Positions 29,439 to 39,761 are shown, numbered from the stretch's first letter. The stretch: DNA of 64,000 bases from Microbulbifer elongatus (GCF_021165935.1 NZ_CP088953.1:3395501-3459500), one strand, 5' to 3'. The notes: generated by a model not told the origin, from the sequence alone. A program made the numbers and translations.

Positions 29439-31061
29439 TTATTGTGCGCAGTAGGTTTCTATATTGGAGGGTTCGGATTCCCCAGTTCCGTTAACGGCAG
29501 TCAGGCGGTACTGAAAACAGGCGTGTTGGGCACTGGTAACTTCACTGGTGTTATCCCTGCTTTTCAAAGAGTACAGATCCATTGTTTGCGGATCCCACCC
29601 ATTCGCACCATCGTTCAAGTCGTCCGCCACAAGCGCCCAGTCTTTGCCATCGTTTGCCGATGCGTAAAGCCGGTAGATAAGGGCAGTAGGCGCCCCCATC
29701 CAATTAACTCCGCCGGTATCCGAAATCGGGTGCAGTAGAGGTGCCTGCGGTACCGGCCAGGAAGTGGCAAATGTCTGTGTGCGCTCGTCGTTTGCGATTG
29801 CCGCCTGCGCAGAGCGGACCATGTGAATGACCGCACGCTCGTTGTTGCCGTCATTTGCCGCAAAACCCGGCAAGTGGTAGCTCATATACTCGCCGGACTC
29901 CTTGTGCCAGTAAAAACCACCTGCCTCGCGGTGCCCGCGGTATCCCCACACCAGGCCACCGGCAACCGCAGGTTCATCCATCCAGGCGTCGGTGACCGCT
30001 TGCAGGTTGTCCATGGGCTGCAAACCGTATTCGCCGATAAACAGCGGTTTATTAAATTTCTCCGCCAGAGCCGCCTGCAACCGCACCTCTTCCGCCGACA
30101 TATAAGGGCCGTAGAAATGGTTTGATTGCAGATCGACGTTGGAGTCGGTCAGCCCCAGGAATTCCCCCTGCTCGATACTCGCAGTACCCGCTGCGTTGAT
30201 ATAGTCCGCCTGCTGGTCACCGTCTATCACCAGCTGATTCGGAGCGAGCTGCTTAAACAGTGCTGCCGTCTCTGCAAGAAACGTCTTGTTGGTGCCACGT
30301 AGCTCGTTGCCGGTTTCCCAGGCCATGATGGCTTTCTCATTCCGGTACTCACGCCCGGTACAGGTATTCTTGCGGGTGACCAGCTGCTCAATAATATCCC
30401 GATAGGCTGCGTAGGTTTTACTCTGGGTATCGTAAAGCGGCCCGCTTTCCTTGGTATCCTCATTCGCCTCGCCCACCATCAACGCCAGCTCACGCTTACC
30501 TCCCCACCAGCTCCAGTGATCGATCACTGGGATAATGAGACGCAACCCAAGGGTATCGGCCAGGTAGACCATGCGGTCCATCACCTGCATGGCTTCTTCA
30601 TTGAGAGAAATCGCCCCGGTCTCGGCATTCTGCACAATATGCGCGGGCATATTCGCACGTACCGACGCGGGCAACGAAATATCATCGACCGACAGGGTAT
30701 AGATACGGGAAACCGTATGACCGCTGTAAACCAGGGCCTGAATCCAGTTGCTCTGCTCCCTCGCAGTGGGCCAGCGGAAATGGTCGGACTTTCCGATACT
30801 ACTATTGGCCGAAGCAACATCATCTTCAATCCGATGCAGCTCTGTGGCGTGCAAGCCAATAAAACGTAGCGGGCGCTCCCCTTCCAGCAATCGAATACCG
30901 TCGCGGGTCACGAATTCCTGGAACCCGGCAAATGGCGCCACATTGGGGTTTGGCTCAGGAACAACACAGTGCGCCGGCAGTGTGGTGGAATCGGCAATCT
31001 CGCAGCCCGCAAGTGCCAGAGCACCGACGGAGGCCATCAATATCTTATGCAGTAGCCGCAC
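29439..31061 (-). CDS. Clan GH-A (GH5-like) lipoprotein, probable mannosidase
   Basis: 540 residues from a GTG start overlapping the epimerase end by 17 bases. A lipobox (LALAGC) marks a lipoprotein. The catalytic barrel has WETGNELRG (acid/base Glu) and LFIGEYGLQ (nucleophile), typical of GH5_7-related enzymes, and RLIIPVIDHWSWWGG. The last ~100 residues resemble a fibronectin-III-like domain (FQYRLTAVNGTGESEPSN). It may act on manno-oligosaccharides in exo or endo mode; the mode cannot be read from sequence. It is translationally linked to the epimerase and 22 bases from the sulfatase gene. Confidence 0.82.
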   Translation of the reverse strand: MRLLHKILMASVGALALAGCEIADSTTLPAHCVVPEPNPNVAPFAGFQEFVTRDGIRLLEGERPLRFIGLHATELHRIEDDVASANSSIGKSDHFRWPTAREQSNWIQALVYSGHTVSRIYTLSVDDISLPASVRANMPAHIVQNAETGAISLNEEAMQVMDRMVYLADTLGLRLIIPVIDHWSWWGGKRELALMVGEANEDTKESGPLYDTQSKTYAAYRDIIEQLVTRKNTCTGREYRNEKAIMAWETGNELRGTNKTFLAETAALFKQLAPNQLVIDGDQQADYINAAGTASIEQGEFLGLTDSNVDLQSNHFYGPYMSAEEVRLQAALAEKFNKPLFIGEYGLQPMDNLQAVTDAWMDEPAVAGGLVWGYRGHREAGGFYWHKESGEYMSYHLPGFAANDGNNERAVIHMVRSAQAAIANDERTQTFATSWPVPQAPLLHPISDTGGVNWMGAPTALIYRLYASANDGKDWALVADDLNDGANGWDPQTMDLYSLKSRDNTSEVTSAQHACFQYRLTAVNGTGESEPSNIETYCAQ

Positions 31062-32388
31062 GTTCTTCTCGCTCCTGTATTTCGCTCATGGTCGCCTCAG
31101 CGATACTCTCGAGGCGGCGAATGACTTCCATCATCGCGCGCCCATTGTGGTAAGGCCCTTTCCAGAAACCGAGTTTGTATCCCTGGTCCGCCTTCATTCG
31201 ATCAATAGAAGCGTGGTACAGCCACTCACCGTGCTCCCAATCAATCTGGTGATTTTTGATAAAGGTCCACACATTTTCGAATGCTGTCTTGAACCGCGGA
31301 TCGCCAGTGCTCTGCCACATATTCAGAAACCCGACCAATGCCTCCGCCTGGACCCACCACTCCGAATCCAGGTGACGCGACTGGGTTGTGAAATCAAAGG
31401 TGTCCAGAACCTGACCGAGACCACCAATCCCCTCTTCCACGCAGGATCTTCCCAGAGCCTCCACCGTCGGCTGATATTTTTCGGAGTACGCCGGCTCATC
31501 CAGTACCTCCAGCGCTTCTGCCAGCAACCAGCTACCTTCGACATCGTGTCCGTAAGAGTAGCTTGCGGAAACATCCGTCCAGTCATGCTCCAGAAACAGC
31601 CGCAAGTGGCCGTTTTCCGCATTGCAGATATTTTCACAGAACCAATCGATGCTGTTCTTCAGGGCTAGCGCGACCTCTTCAGTGGGCGCTACACGATACA
31701 ACCCGGTGTACGCTTCAAGTACATGCAGGTGGTTGTTCATAGTCTTCGGTGCATTCAGGTCTTTATCGCTGAGCCGGTAATCCGTAACCGGGTGCCACTC
31801 TCGTGTCACCGCTTCCAGATAGCCCCCCAATTTTCGATCCACGCAATGCTGCTCAATCGAGCGGAAGTACGCCAGCGCTAAATCCAGCGCACGAGATTCG
31901 CCGCTCAAGCGGTAATAACTAGCATAGGCATAGATGCAGAACGCCTGCGCATAGGTCTGTTTCTTGCCCTCTTTCATTTTTCCGATGTAGTCCACACACC
32001 AGAATGCACCACCAAATTCCTCGTCATGAAAATGTGACGTCACATAATCGAAAGCACGGGCGGCCAACAACCGGTATTCCTCGATCGAATCACTGTCTGC
32101 ATCAGGGTCCTGTTGCAGGTGCAGACATAACTCACTGAAAAACCAGAGGATACGCGCGTTGAGCACAATACCTTTGTCGGCTTCTGGTGCCGGGTTGCAC
32201 GCCACACTCACTTCACCAAAAAAACCACCGTTATGCGTATCAACGGCATGGTTTTTCCACCACTGGCCAATATCCAGTAGTTGCCGGCGGAACTCAGGCA
32301 GATAGTTGGTCAGGCCCAGTTTTGGCTGGGATTTGCTAGTCGCTTGCATTGTATAGATGCCTTCCATGTTGTTTACCGCCAGCGCCAT
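31045..32388 (-). CDS. Mannobiose/cellobiose 2-epimerase (AGE family)
   Basis: 447 residues; internal Mets at residues 8 and 14 are alternative starts. The (alpha/alpha)6-barrel family is recognised by MNNHLHVLEAYTGLYR, YSYGHDVEGSWLLAEALEV, EWWVQAEALVGFLN and KGPYHNGRAMMEV, whose His residues are catalytic in cellobiose 2-epimerases. It should convert mannobiose to mannosyl-glucose, the substrate of the GH130 enzyme encoded immediately upstream. Its start overlaps the GH130 stop by one base (TAATG), a sign of translational coupling. Confidence 0.9.
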   Translation of the reverse strand: MALAVNNMEGIYTMQATSKSQPKLGLTNYLPEFRRQLLDIGQWWKNHAVDTHNGGFFGEVSVACNPAPEADKGIVLNARILWFFSELCLHLQQDPDADSDSIEEYRLLAARAFDYVTSHFHDEEFGGAFWCVDYIGKMKEGKKQTYAQAFCIYAYASYYRLSGESRALDLALAYFRSIEQHCVDRKLGGYLEAVTREWHPVTDYRLSDKDLNAPKTMNNHLHVLEAYTGLYRVAPTEEVALALKNSIDWFCENICNAENGHLRLFLEHDWTDVSASYSYGHDVEGSWLLAEALEVLDEPAYSEKYQPTVEALGRSCVEEGIGGLGQVLDTFDFTTQSRHLDSEWWVQAEALVGFLNMWQSTGDPRFKTAFENVWTFIKNHQIDWEHGEWLYHASIDRMKADQGYKLGFWKGPYHNGRAMMEVIRRLESIAEATMSEIQEREERAATA

Positions 32389-33563
32389 TACAGATCTCGG
32401 AGAACTGCAGCGTTGTTTTCAATCAACTGGATACGTGTAGCCACAGATACCGCCGAGCGCAGCCCGTCTTCCGGTGTGTTTACACAGTAATCCACCAGCT
32501 GTTCCACGGTAGAGGTGGCCACGTGCATTCGGGTATCGGAAGAGGCGTAGTAAATAAAAACGTTACCTTGATCTTCAATCCAGCCATTAGCAAAAGCCAC
32601 ATTCGATACATCACCCACGCGCTCGCTGCCTTCCGGCGCAATAAAGTGGCCACCCGGTAAATGGGTAATTTCCCACGGGCGCTCAAGGTGCGTCATGAAC
32701 ATGTAAAGTACGTAGCGCAGGCCGGCCGCGGTATTGCGCACACCGTGTGCCAGGTGCAGCCAGCCGCGATCGGTTTTGATGGGGGCCGGCCCTTGACCAT
32801 TCTTGACTTCCTTGATGGTGTGATACTCCTTGGTATCCACCAGCACCTCTTTCACTACCTCGGGATTTTCCATGGATTCCGTCAGCCCCCAACCAATGCC
32901 GCCGCCACTACCGACACTGATAAAGCCATCTTGTGGTCGGGTGTAAAGCGCATACTGGCCGTCAACAAATTCCGGGTGCAGCACCACGTTACGCTGCTGG
33001 CCACTGTGTGTGATCAGGTCCGGCAAGCGCTCCCAGGTTTCCAGATCGCGGGTGCGGGCAATGCCACACTGGGCCACTGCCGCTGTTGTATCGTTAGGAC
33101 GGGTATGATCCTTACGCTCGGTACAAAAAAGGCCGTAGATCCAACCGTCTTCGTGCTGAGTCAGGCGCATGTCATATACGTTGGTATCCGGATCTTCGGT
33201 TTCCGGCATCACCACCGGCTTGTCCCAAAAGCGGAAGTTATCCACACCGTTTTCGCTTTCGGCCACCGCAAAGAAAGACTTGCGGTCCACACCCTCCATG
33301 CGTACCACCAGCAGGAACTTTCCGTTCAGTTTGATCGCGCCGGAATTCAGCGTCGCATTCACGCCCAGCCGTTCCATCAGAAATGGATTGGTGGACTCAT
33401 TCAGATCATAACGCCATGCGACTGGCGCATGGTGACGGGTGATGATCGGATTCTGCCAACGCTGATAGATTCCATTACCACCGTCTGCCGGAGTATTCTT
33501 TTTCGCCAGCAGAGACTCTTGATTTACGATCAGTGCGCGTACTTTTTCCAGGTGACTAGACAT
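32388..33563 (-). CDS. GH130 4-O-beta-D-mannosyl-D-glucose phosphorylase
   Basis: 391 residues, a full five-bladed propeller enzyme. It phosphorolyses mannosyl-beta-1,4-glucose to mannose-1-phosphate and glucose in the cytoplasm. Matching segments: NPIITRHHAPVAWRYDLNES, VNATLNSGAIKLNGKFLLVV, RMEGVDRKSFFAVAES, ETEDPDTNVYDMRLTQHEDG (general acid Asp region), and GNGQGPAPIKT-like TRGWLHLAHGVR. Subfamily 1 is the best guess. It sits between symporter and epimerase genes in one minus-strand operon. Confidence 0.92.
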   Translation of the reverse strand: MSSHLEKVRALIVNQESLLAKKNTPADGGNGIYQRWQNPIITRHHAPVAWRYDLNESTNPFLMERLGVNATLNSGAIKLNGKFLLVVRMEGVDRKSFFAVAESENGVDNFRFWDKPVVMPETEDPDTNVYDMRLTQHEDGWIYGLFCTERKDHTRPNDTTAAVAQCGIARTRDLETWERLPDLITHSGQQRNVVLHPEFVDGQYALYTRPQDGFISVGSGGGIGWGLTESMENPEVVKEVLVDTKEYHTIKEVKNGQGPAPIKTDRGWLHLAHGVRNTAAGLRYVLYMFMTHLERPWEITHLPGGHFIAPEGSERVGDVSNVAFANGWIEDQGNVFIYYASSDTRMHVATSTVEQLVDYCVNTPEDGLRSAVSVATRIQLIENNAAVLRDL

Positions 33564-33652
33564 AATTCACTCGGCTAATGTTATTTTCGAAAGTGTTCTT
33601 TTGCGCGGCACCTCAGTGCCGCCATTTTCTGTTCAGTGCCCGTACAACCAGA

Positions 33653-35533
33653 TTAACCTGCGGCTGCAACCGGGCTCTGCCCTGAGCCCTGTTCAGGCTT
33701 TTTTATCTGTTCGCCCATTTCTGCATCCGGGTCATCCCGCATCAGGCGATACCAATTCTTCCAGAGCAGATAGCTGGTCAATGCAATGACACACATGGCA
33801 ATGGAGAATTCGGTCCAGCGCTGAATCACCATAAAGATGGGTGCTGCGGTAAGCGCGGTGTGCCAGACGAGACCAATCGCACAGTTGAAGAGGTCACGTT
33901 TACAATCGGTATTGCGCTTCAGCTCTGGATGCTCCACCAACAGGGCCTGGTGAATGGGCTTCCAGAATCCCCAGGGGCGCGTTTTGAAATAGAAGGTTTT
34001 GAGCGTTTCCATATCGTCTGCCTCGGTGAGCAGTGAGCCGGCGACACTCGCGGTGAGGCACAGTGCAAACATACCCGGGAACGCATACAACGGAGAGATA
34101 TCGGTAAACATCATCGGAATCGCGGCCAACAGCCCCGCAAGCATGCCGTAGAAATAACCAAAGCCATTCATACGCCACCAGTACCACTTGAGGATATTGG
34201 CTGCGGTGTAGCCACCGTACAGTGCGCTCACGATCCAGAGAATGATGGAATTGAGTGATGGTGCGAAAAGGCCGATACCAGTACCGAGAATCACAAAGGT
34301 GATTGAGACCAGGTAGCTCATACGCACATAGGTTTTCTCATCCGCATCCTTGTTGAAGTAGCGCTTGTAGATATCGTTGACCACATACGCCGGCGCCGAG
34401 TTGGTGGTAGCAGCAAAGGTCGACATAAAGGTCGCCAGCAATCCGGCGACTACCAGCCCGAGCAACCCGGCGGGGACATAGTTGGCGAGGGCAAACGGCA
34501 GAATCTGTTCAAAGTCCACACCCTCGCCCATCGCACGCAGGTCGTCGACAAAAAACACCAGGGCAAGAATTGTCAGACCGGTGATCATCATATAGCGAGG
34601 GAACAACAGCACCAGATTGACCAGCCAGCTCATCTTTGCCGCCTCTACCGGAGTACGCGCAGAAAGAATACGCTGCATGTCGTAGTTGGGTGCCGGGCCC
34701 GCCATGCTCTGAAGAATACCTTTCAGCAACACCAGCATGAAAAACACGGAGAACAGGGACCAGCCGTCGTCGACAATACGCTGATTGGCGCTATCGAGAA
34801 TACCGCTCCAGTCGAGATCAAGGGTGTGCCCGAAGCCCATACTGAACCAGCCCTCAGGAACAGCCGCGCGCAACATGTCTGGCGAGACCTGGTACATGGC
34901 AATCACACCAATCGCGATACAGGCCACTGTCATAATGACAAACTGCATGACCTCGGTGAGTACCACACCGAACATCCCACCTTTCACCACATACACGGCA
35001 GTGATCGCGGTGAGAATCAGGCCGTAAAAAATCTCATTGTTGTGAGGATCTGCCGAGAGCTGCCAGGGCATAAACGCGGCCGCGAACTTACCGATTCCCA
35101 CAAAGCCGTAGGCGAGATAGCCAAGTACCACCAATAACGCAAAACCGACAATGACCAGATGGGAAAGCTCCGCACCGCGGCCCTCTCCAAAACGGAAACG
35201 AATCCACGCGGCACCGGTCATCACGCCCGAGCGACGCAACCAGATCGACAGGAAAACCATCAGGAAAATCTGATTGAAGGCCGGCCAAAGCCAGGGAATA
35301 TAGATACTTTTCAGACCATAGATAAACAGCAGGTACACCATCCACATGGTGCCGGAAATATCGAATTGCCCGGATGCATTCGACAAGCCCAGGTAGTACC
35401 AGGGCAGCTTGTTGCCACCGAGAAAGTAACTCTGAATATTCTTCGATGCCTTGCGGGATACCCAGAACCCGATAAACAGCGACGCAAATAAATACAGTCC
35501 GATGACCATTAGGTCTATTGGTGCAAGGCTCAT
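33653..35533 (-). CDS. Sodium:solute symporter (probable mannobiose transporter)
   Basis: About 626 residues from the ATG at 35533 (MSLAPIDLMVIGLYLFASLF); a TTG at 35539 is possible. It is an SSS-family inner-membrane protein with about 13-14 hydrophobic segments and the family block FGEGRGAELSHLVIVGFALL. The C-terminal half has an added soluble stretch (TEADDMETLKTFYFKTRPWG) and further helices. First gene of the operon, 89 bases before GH130. In analogous loci such symporters bring manno-disaccharides into the cytoplasm. Confidence 0.88.
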   Translation of the reverse strand: MSLAPIDLMVIGLYLFASLFIGFWVSRKASKNIQSYFLGGNKLPWYYLGLSNASGQFDISGTMWMVYLLFIYGLKSIYIPWLWPAFNQIFLMVFLSIWLRRSGVMTGAAWIRFRFGEGRGAELSHLVIVGFALLVVLGYLAYGFVGIGKFAAAFMPWQLSADPHNNEIFYGLILTAITAVYVVKGGMFGVVLTEVMQFVIMTVACIAIGVIAMYQVSPDMLRAAVPEGWFSMGFGHTLDLDWSGILDSANQRIVDDGWSLFSVFFMLVLLKGILQSMAGPAPNYDMQRILSARTPVEAAKMSWLVNLVLLFPRYMMITGLTILALVFFVDDLRAMGEGVDFEQILPFALANYVPAGLLGLVVAGLLATFMSTFAATTNSAPAYVVNDIYKRYFNKDADEKTYVRMSYLVSITFVILGTGIGLFAPSLNSIILWIVSALYGGYTAANILKWYWWRMNGFGYFYGMLAGLLAAIPMMFTDISPLYAFPGMFALCLTASVAGSLLTEADDMETLKTFYFKTRPWGFWKPIHQALLVEHPELKRNTDCKRDLFNCAIGLVWHTALTAAPIFMVIQRWTEFSIAMCVIALTSYLLWKNWYRLMRDDPDAEMGEQIKKPEQGSGQSPVAAAG

Positions 35534-35820
35534 AGGCAACTCATCTCTCTATGATCGCTTGGCGCGGCGAAGGACCAGCGCTCTTTATTGTATTGAGGGC
35601 GACCCGAGGTAAACCCCCTTGTGAGGGGCCGCCAGAAACACCAATGTAACCGGTTACACACAAATTTGCTAGAGCTTTATGACAATTTCCGGTAACTTTT
35701 CAGCGCCTTCCAAGGTCACCAGCGCCTAGGAAGACCGCCGCCAATAACCCCCGGCGGTCATACCGCAGCCCTTGCCATCAACGGCAGTTGCGGCGAACCA
35801 GATACCGATGGCCAGTAATT
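35534..35820. promoter_or_regulatory. Divergent promoter region of symporter operon and LacI gene with operator
   Basis: Holds a perfect TGTAACCGGTTACA at 35645-35658, 112 bases upstream of the symporter start and 163 bases before the LacI gene. Autoregulation and control of the operon are both plausible. No other feature is seen. Confidence 0.75.
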
Positions 35821-36816
35821 ATGTCGAGCATTAGGGAAGTGTCGCGCGTAGCGGGCGTATCCATCGCCACCGTCTCCCGGGCACTCAGCACACCGGAAAA
35901 AGTCTCCAAGGAAGCACTGCGTAAAGTGCACGAAGCCGTGGAAAAGGTGGGGTACCGCCCGAACATGATGGCGCGCAATTTTCGCGCCGTACGCGCCTAC
36001 TCCATCGTGGTCCTGGTGCCGAACCTCTCGAACCTGTTCTTCGCCACTGTTATTCGCGGTATTGAAGATGCCGCTCAGCAGAAAGGCTACAGCGTTCTAC
36101 TGGGCGACACCCGCGATTCCAGCGCGCGCGAAGAGGAGTACACCCGCCTGGTGGAAACCCGCCAGGCCGATGGCATCCTGCAACTGCGACCGCATATTCC
36201 CGGCAAGTCTTTGCAGCCCAAGGCGGACATTCCAATTGTTTCCGCCGCCGGCTGTGAAAATACCCCCTACCCCTCGGTGCGTATCGACAATGCAGGTGCC
36301 GCTGAAGAAGTGGTCACCTACCTGATTGCCCAGGGCCACCAGCGCATCGGCGTGCTGGCCGGCCTGGCGGACAACCCCCACTCCCGCGATCGCCTGCGCG
36401 GCTACCGGACCAGCCTTGAGCGCGCCGGCATCCCATTTGACGAGGACCTGCTGGTCAATGGTGACTTCACCATGGGCTCCGGACTAATGGCCGCCAACCA
36501 TTTCGCACGTATGAAGAACCGCCCCACTGCCATCTTTTCAATGAACGACGAAATGGCCATTGGTTGTATGCAGGGGCTTAAAAGTGCGGGCATCAAGGTT
36601 CCCGAGGAAATGTCCATTACCGGCTTCGACGATATCGAGTTTGCCCGCTACAGTGACCCACCCCTGACCACAGTTTCCCAGCCCGCGGAGGCGCTGGGAC
36701 GAGCGAGCTTCAACACCCTGCTGGAGCTGATCGAAGGTAAAGAACTGCAGCAGACCGAAACCGTACTGCCCTACGATTTTGTGGTGCGCAAAAGCACACC
36801 ACCCCTTCCCCGCTAA
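35821..36816 (+). CDS. LacI-family transcriptional regulator
   Basis: 331 residues from MSSIREVSRVAGVSIATVSR at 35821; an in-frame extension to 35788 is unlikely because the HTH should start at the N-terminus. The DNA-binding domain covers residues 1-60 with hinge RPNMMARNFRAVR. The rest is a periplasmic-binding-protein-like effector domain (SIVVLVPNLSNLFFATVIRG, TAIFSMNDEMAIGCMQGL, TGFDDIEFARYSDPPLTTV). It probably represses the mannan genes through the TGTAACCGGTTACA sites and is released by a manno-sugar. It stands between two sets of these operators. Confidence 0.92.
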   Translation: MSSIREVSRVAGVSIATVSRALSTPEKVSKEALRKVHEAVEKVGYRPNMMARNFRAVRAYSIVVLVPNLSNLFFATVIRGIEDAAQQKGYSVLLGDTRDSSAREEEYTRLVETRQADGILQLRPHIPGKSLQPKADIPIVSAAGCENTPYPSVRIDNAGAAEEVVTYLIAQGHQRIGVLAGLADNPHSRDRLRGYRTSLERAGIPFDEDLLVNGDFTMGSGLMAANHFARMKNRPTAIFSMNDEMAIGCMQGLKSAGIKVPEEMSITGFDDIEFARYSDPPLTTVSQPAEALGRASFNTLLELIEGKELQQTETVLPYDFVVRKSTPPLPR

Positions 36817-36942
36817 TCCGCAGCGCAAGCGAGGCACTTCGCCGGCCTCGCAGGCCCCACTAACTCGCTGGCCCCACTAAATAGTACCTACAGATAGCGA
36901 TCGCCATTCGCCAAGCCGAACTGGCAACGCAAAAAGCACATT

Positions 36943-37022
36943 TGTAACCGGTTACACTACACTGCATAATAGCGGCCATAAAAAGTGGTGGCTGTACATT
37001 CAGGAAAATGTAACCGGTTACC
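36943..37022. promoter_or_regulatory. Two operators upstream of the mannose isomerase gene
   Basis: TGTAACCGGTTACA at 36943-36956 and TGTAACCGGTTACC at 37009-37022, centre-to-centre 66 bases, just before the start at 37055. The second probably overlaps the transcription start. Confidence 0.8.
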
Positions 37023-37054
37023 AACCCGACAAATCGCCAGAAAAGGCCAATTCG

Positions 37055-38242
37055 ATGTCTTTGAGTATCAATCACTGGGCACAGCAGCTGGAGCACTGGA
37101 TGACCAGCGCCGCCCTCCCCCTGTGGATGGAGCAGGGGTTTGACCGCGCCAGTGGCAGTGCCCACGAACGCCTCACCCCCGAAGGTCTCCCCGATACCGG
37201 CTGCCCAAAAAGGGTTCGGGTGCAGGCCCGGCAGATGTTTGTACTGGCCTGCGCAAGCCGACGGGGTTGGGTCGCAGGCGCCGAGGGAATCGTTGCCGAT
37301 CTCGATCGTTTCGTCACCCGCTATGCCCAGCACCCCAGTGCACCGCAGGTGTACGTACACGTGCTCAACAGCGAAAATGCAATACACGACCCGCGCCAGG
37401 ATCTGTACGACCTGGCATTCTTTCTACTGGCCAGTGCCTGGCGGTTTCGCGCGTTTAACGACAGTGCCGCGCTGCGCAAGGCAGAAGCGCTCATTCAACA
37501 CCTCGATGTATACATCAAGGGCCCCAGAGGAGGCTGGCTGGAAGGCGACTACAGCTCCGACATTCGCCGTCAGAACCCCCACATGCATCTGCTGGAGGCC
37601 TTTATCGCCCTCTACGATGCCACCAATGACGGGCGCTGGCTGGCGCGGGCGGGAGAAGTCTTCGCCCTGTTCGAAAACTGCTTCTACGACAGCAAAAACG
37701 GTGTACTGCTGGAATATTTCCACCACGACTGGCGTCCACTCAGCGACGACGAGGGACAGGAAGTGGAACCCGGACATATGCTCGAGTGGGTCTGGTTACT
37801 ACATCAGTACAGCCAGCGCAGTGGCGCGCCTGTAGGACGCTACACCAACACCCTGTACCAACGGGCACTGAAATTGGGCACAGAGCCGGGCACCGGCCTG
37901 CTGTATGACGCCGTCTCGATTCAGGGCAACGTCCTTAAAGCCAGCAAGCGCTGCTGGCCACTGACCGAGCTGATCAAAGCGAGCCTGTGTCAAGCAAACA
38001 GTGGCGATCGAGAAGCGGAAGCACACGCCGCCCGCGGGATTCAACTGCTATTCAAATATTACTTTGACGACAACGTTCCCGGACTCTACATCGACCAGCT
38101 CGATGCGGAAAACCGGGTCGCCAACAATCTGGCTCCCGCCAGTACGCTCTACCACCTGATGGTGGCCACCACCGAAGCGGCAGATTACGCCGCTGCCACC
38201 AAACTGAAAATGCGAGCAGAATATGAAGCCGTTTCCGGTTGA
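37055..38242 (+). CDS. AGE-family sugar isomerase, probable D-mannose isomerase
   Basis: 395 residues, N-acylglucosamine 2-epimerase superfamily. Family positions visible are KRVRVQARQMFVLA, RRQNPHMHLLEAFIALYDAT, EVEPGHMLEWVWLLHQYS and APASTLYHLMVATTEA with the expected catalytic His residues. It lacks the disaccharide-epimerase block of the gene at 31045 and is nearer to D-mannose isomerases and YihS-like enzymes. It would convert free mannose to fructose. The stop overlaps phosphomannomutase by 20 bases, so the genes are coupled. Confidence 0.82.
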   Translation: MSLSINHWAQQLEHWMTSAALPLWMEQGFDRASGSAHERLTPEGLPDTGCPKRVRVQARQMFVLACASRRGWVAGAEGIVADLDRFVTRYAQHPSAPQVYVHVLNSENAIHDPRQDLYDLAFFLLASAWRFRAFNDSAALRKAEALIQHLDVYIKGPRGGWLEGDYSSDIRRQNPHMHLLEAFIALYDATNDGRWLARAGEVFALFENCFYDSKNGVLLEYFHHDWRPLSDDEGQEVEPGHMLEWVWLLHQYSQRSGAPVGRYTNTLYQRALKLGTEPGTGLLYDAVSIQGNVLKASKRCWPLTELIKASLCQANSGDREAEAHAARGIQLLFKYYFDDNVPGLYIDQLDAENRVANNLAPASTLYHLMVATTEAADYAAATKLKMRAEYEAVSG

Positions 38243-39620
38243 TGCCTTCAAGGCCTATGACATTCGCGGCCGAGTGCCGGAACAACTGAATGAGTCCATC
38301 GCCTGGCGTGTGGGGTACGGCTTCGCCAAGCTGTTGAATGCGCGCAATCTGGTTGTCGGCCACGATATCCGTCTCAGCAGCCCGGCGCTTACGGACGCGG
38401 TAGTACGCGGTATTACCGCCGCCGGCTGTAACGCCTTAAATATCGGCCAGTGCGGGACCGAAGAAATCTACTACGCGACTTATGCCGGGGATAACAACGG
38501 TGCCGTGTTCGATGGCGGCCTGTGTATTACCGCCAGTCACAACCCCAAAGATTACAACGGCATCAAACTGGTACAACAAAGTGCCGCCCCGCTTTCTGGT
38601 CCGAGCAGCCTGGAAAACCTCAAGGCACTCGTCGCAACCGCCGATATGCCGCCGGTAACTCAGTCGGGCAAAGCCCAGCGCGGCAATTTCAAACCCCGGT
38701 ACACAGACTATCTTCTCGGCTGGGTGGACAGAGAAAAGCTGAAGCCACTGCGCATAGTTGTGAACCCGGGTAATGGCGGTGCGGGCGATATCGTCGAACG
38801 GCTGGAATCACATCTGCCATTTGAATTTATTCGCCTCAACTGTGACCCCGACGGCAACTTCCCCAAAGGGGTACCCAACCCGCTGCTCCCTGAAAACCGC
38901 GAGGAGACTGCAAACGCCGTCAAACAACACAATGCTGACCTCGGCATCGCCTGGGACGGCGACTTCGACCGCTGCTTTTTCTTTGATGAACACGGCAACT
39001 TTGTCGACGGCTACTATCTGGTCGGCCTGCTCGCACAGATTCTACTCAAGAAGCAACCCGGCGCGACCATCGTGCACGACCCGCGCCTCTACTGGAATAC
39101 CCATGCGGTTGTTGAGGCTGCCGGCGGACACTGCCAGGTCTCACGCACCGGTCACGCTTTCATCAAGCAGGTGATGCGTGAGCAAGACGCCATCTACGGT
39201 GGTGAAATGAGCGCGCACCACTACTTCCGCGACTTCGCCTATTGCGATAACGGCACCATTCCATGGCTTCTGATCTGTGAGCACCTGAGCAAATCGGGGC
39301 TTCGACTCTCGCAACTGGTGCAAGAGATGACCGAAAGCTACCCCTGCTCTGACGAACTAAATATCAGCGTGCACGACGCCGATGCAGTGATTGAAGATGT
39401 AACACGGGAGTTCGCCAAAGGTGCCGCGAGCACTGAAACCACCGATGGCCTCGGCATCAATTTCAAGAACTGGCGATTCAATATCCGTCGGTCCAATACG
39501 GAACCACTGCTCAGGATTAATCTCGAAGCGCGCGGTGATCGCAGCCTGATTGAGCGGAATGCCGAACGCCTGCTGGGTATTATTCTGAAAGAAGAAAAGA
39601 CCGGCGAGAAAGCAGACTAG
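38223..39620 (+). CDS. Phosphomannomutase (ManB/CpsG family)
   Basis: 465 residues of the alpha-D-phosphohexomutase family. Active-site pieces are in order: YDIRGRVPEQLNE, CITASHNPKDYNGIKLV with the phosphoserine, GIAWDGDFDRCFFFDE metal loop, IYGGEMSAHHYFRDFAYCDN sugar-binding loop and FNIRRSNTEPLLRINLEAR phosphate loop. It interconverts mannose-1-phosphate, the GH130 product, and mannose-6-phosphate. It overlaps the AGE gene and is followed by a terminator. Confidence 0.92.
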   Translation: MKPFPVDAFKAYDIRGRVPEQLNESIAWRVGYGFAKLLNARNLVVGHDIRLSSPALTDAVVRGITAAGCNALNIGQCGTEEIYYATYAGDNNGAVFDGGLCITASHNPKDYNGIKLVQQSAAPLSGPSSLENLKALVATADMPPVTQSGKAQRGNFKPRYTDYLLGWVDREKLKPLRIVVNPGNGGAGDIVERLESHLPFEFIRLNCDPDGNFPKGVPNPLLPENREETANAVKQHNADLGIAWDGDFDRCFFFDEHGNFVDGYYLVGLLAQILLKKQPGATIVHDPRLYWNTHAVVEAAGGHCQVSRTGHAFIKQVMREQDAIYGGEMSAHHYFRDFAYCDNGTIPWLLICEHLSKSGLRLSQLVQEMTESYPCSDELNISVHDADAVIEDVTREFAKGAASTETTDGLGINFKNWRFNIRRSNTEPLLRINLEARGDRSLIERNAERLLGIILKEEKTGEKAD

Positions 39621-39649
39621 CCAGGGTAGTATCCGACGGTAAGACCAAT

Positions 39650-39669
39650 AAGGGGGCTATTGCCCCCTT
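39650..39669 (+). terminator. Terminator after phosphomannomutase
   Basis: AAGGGGGC TATT GCCCCCTT followed by GTTAATT; short T-run but a strong stem, 30 bases after the stop codon. Confidence 0.8.
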
Positions 39670-39761
39670 GTTAATTACAGGTTTGGGTTACTGAATTGGA
39701 ATACCGGTCTTGGTAACAGGTAATAATTATACCTACCGCCAATTCAGTTTAAAAAACATAC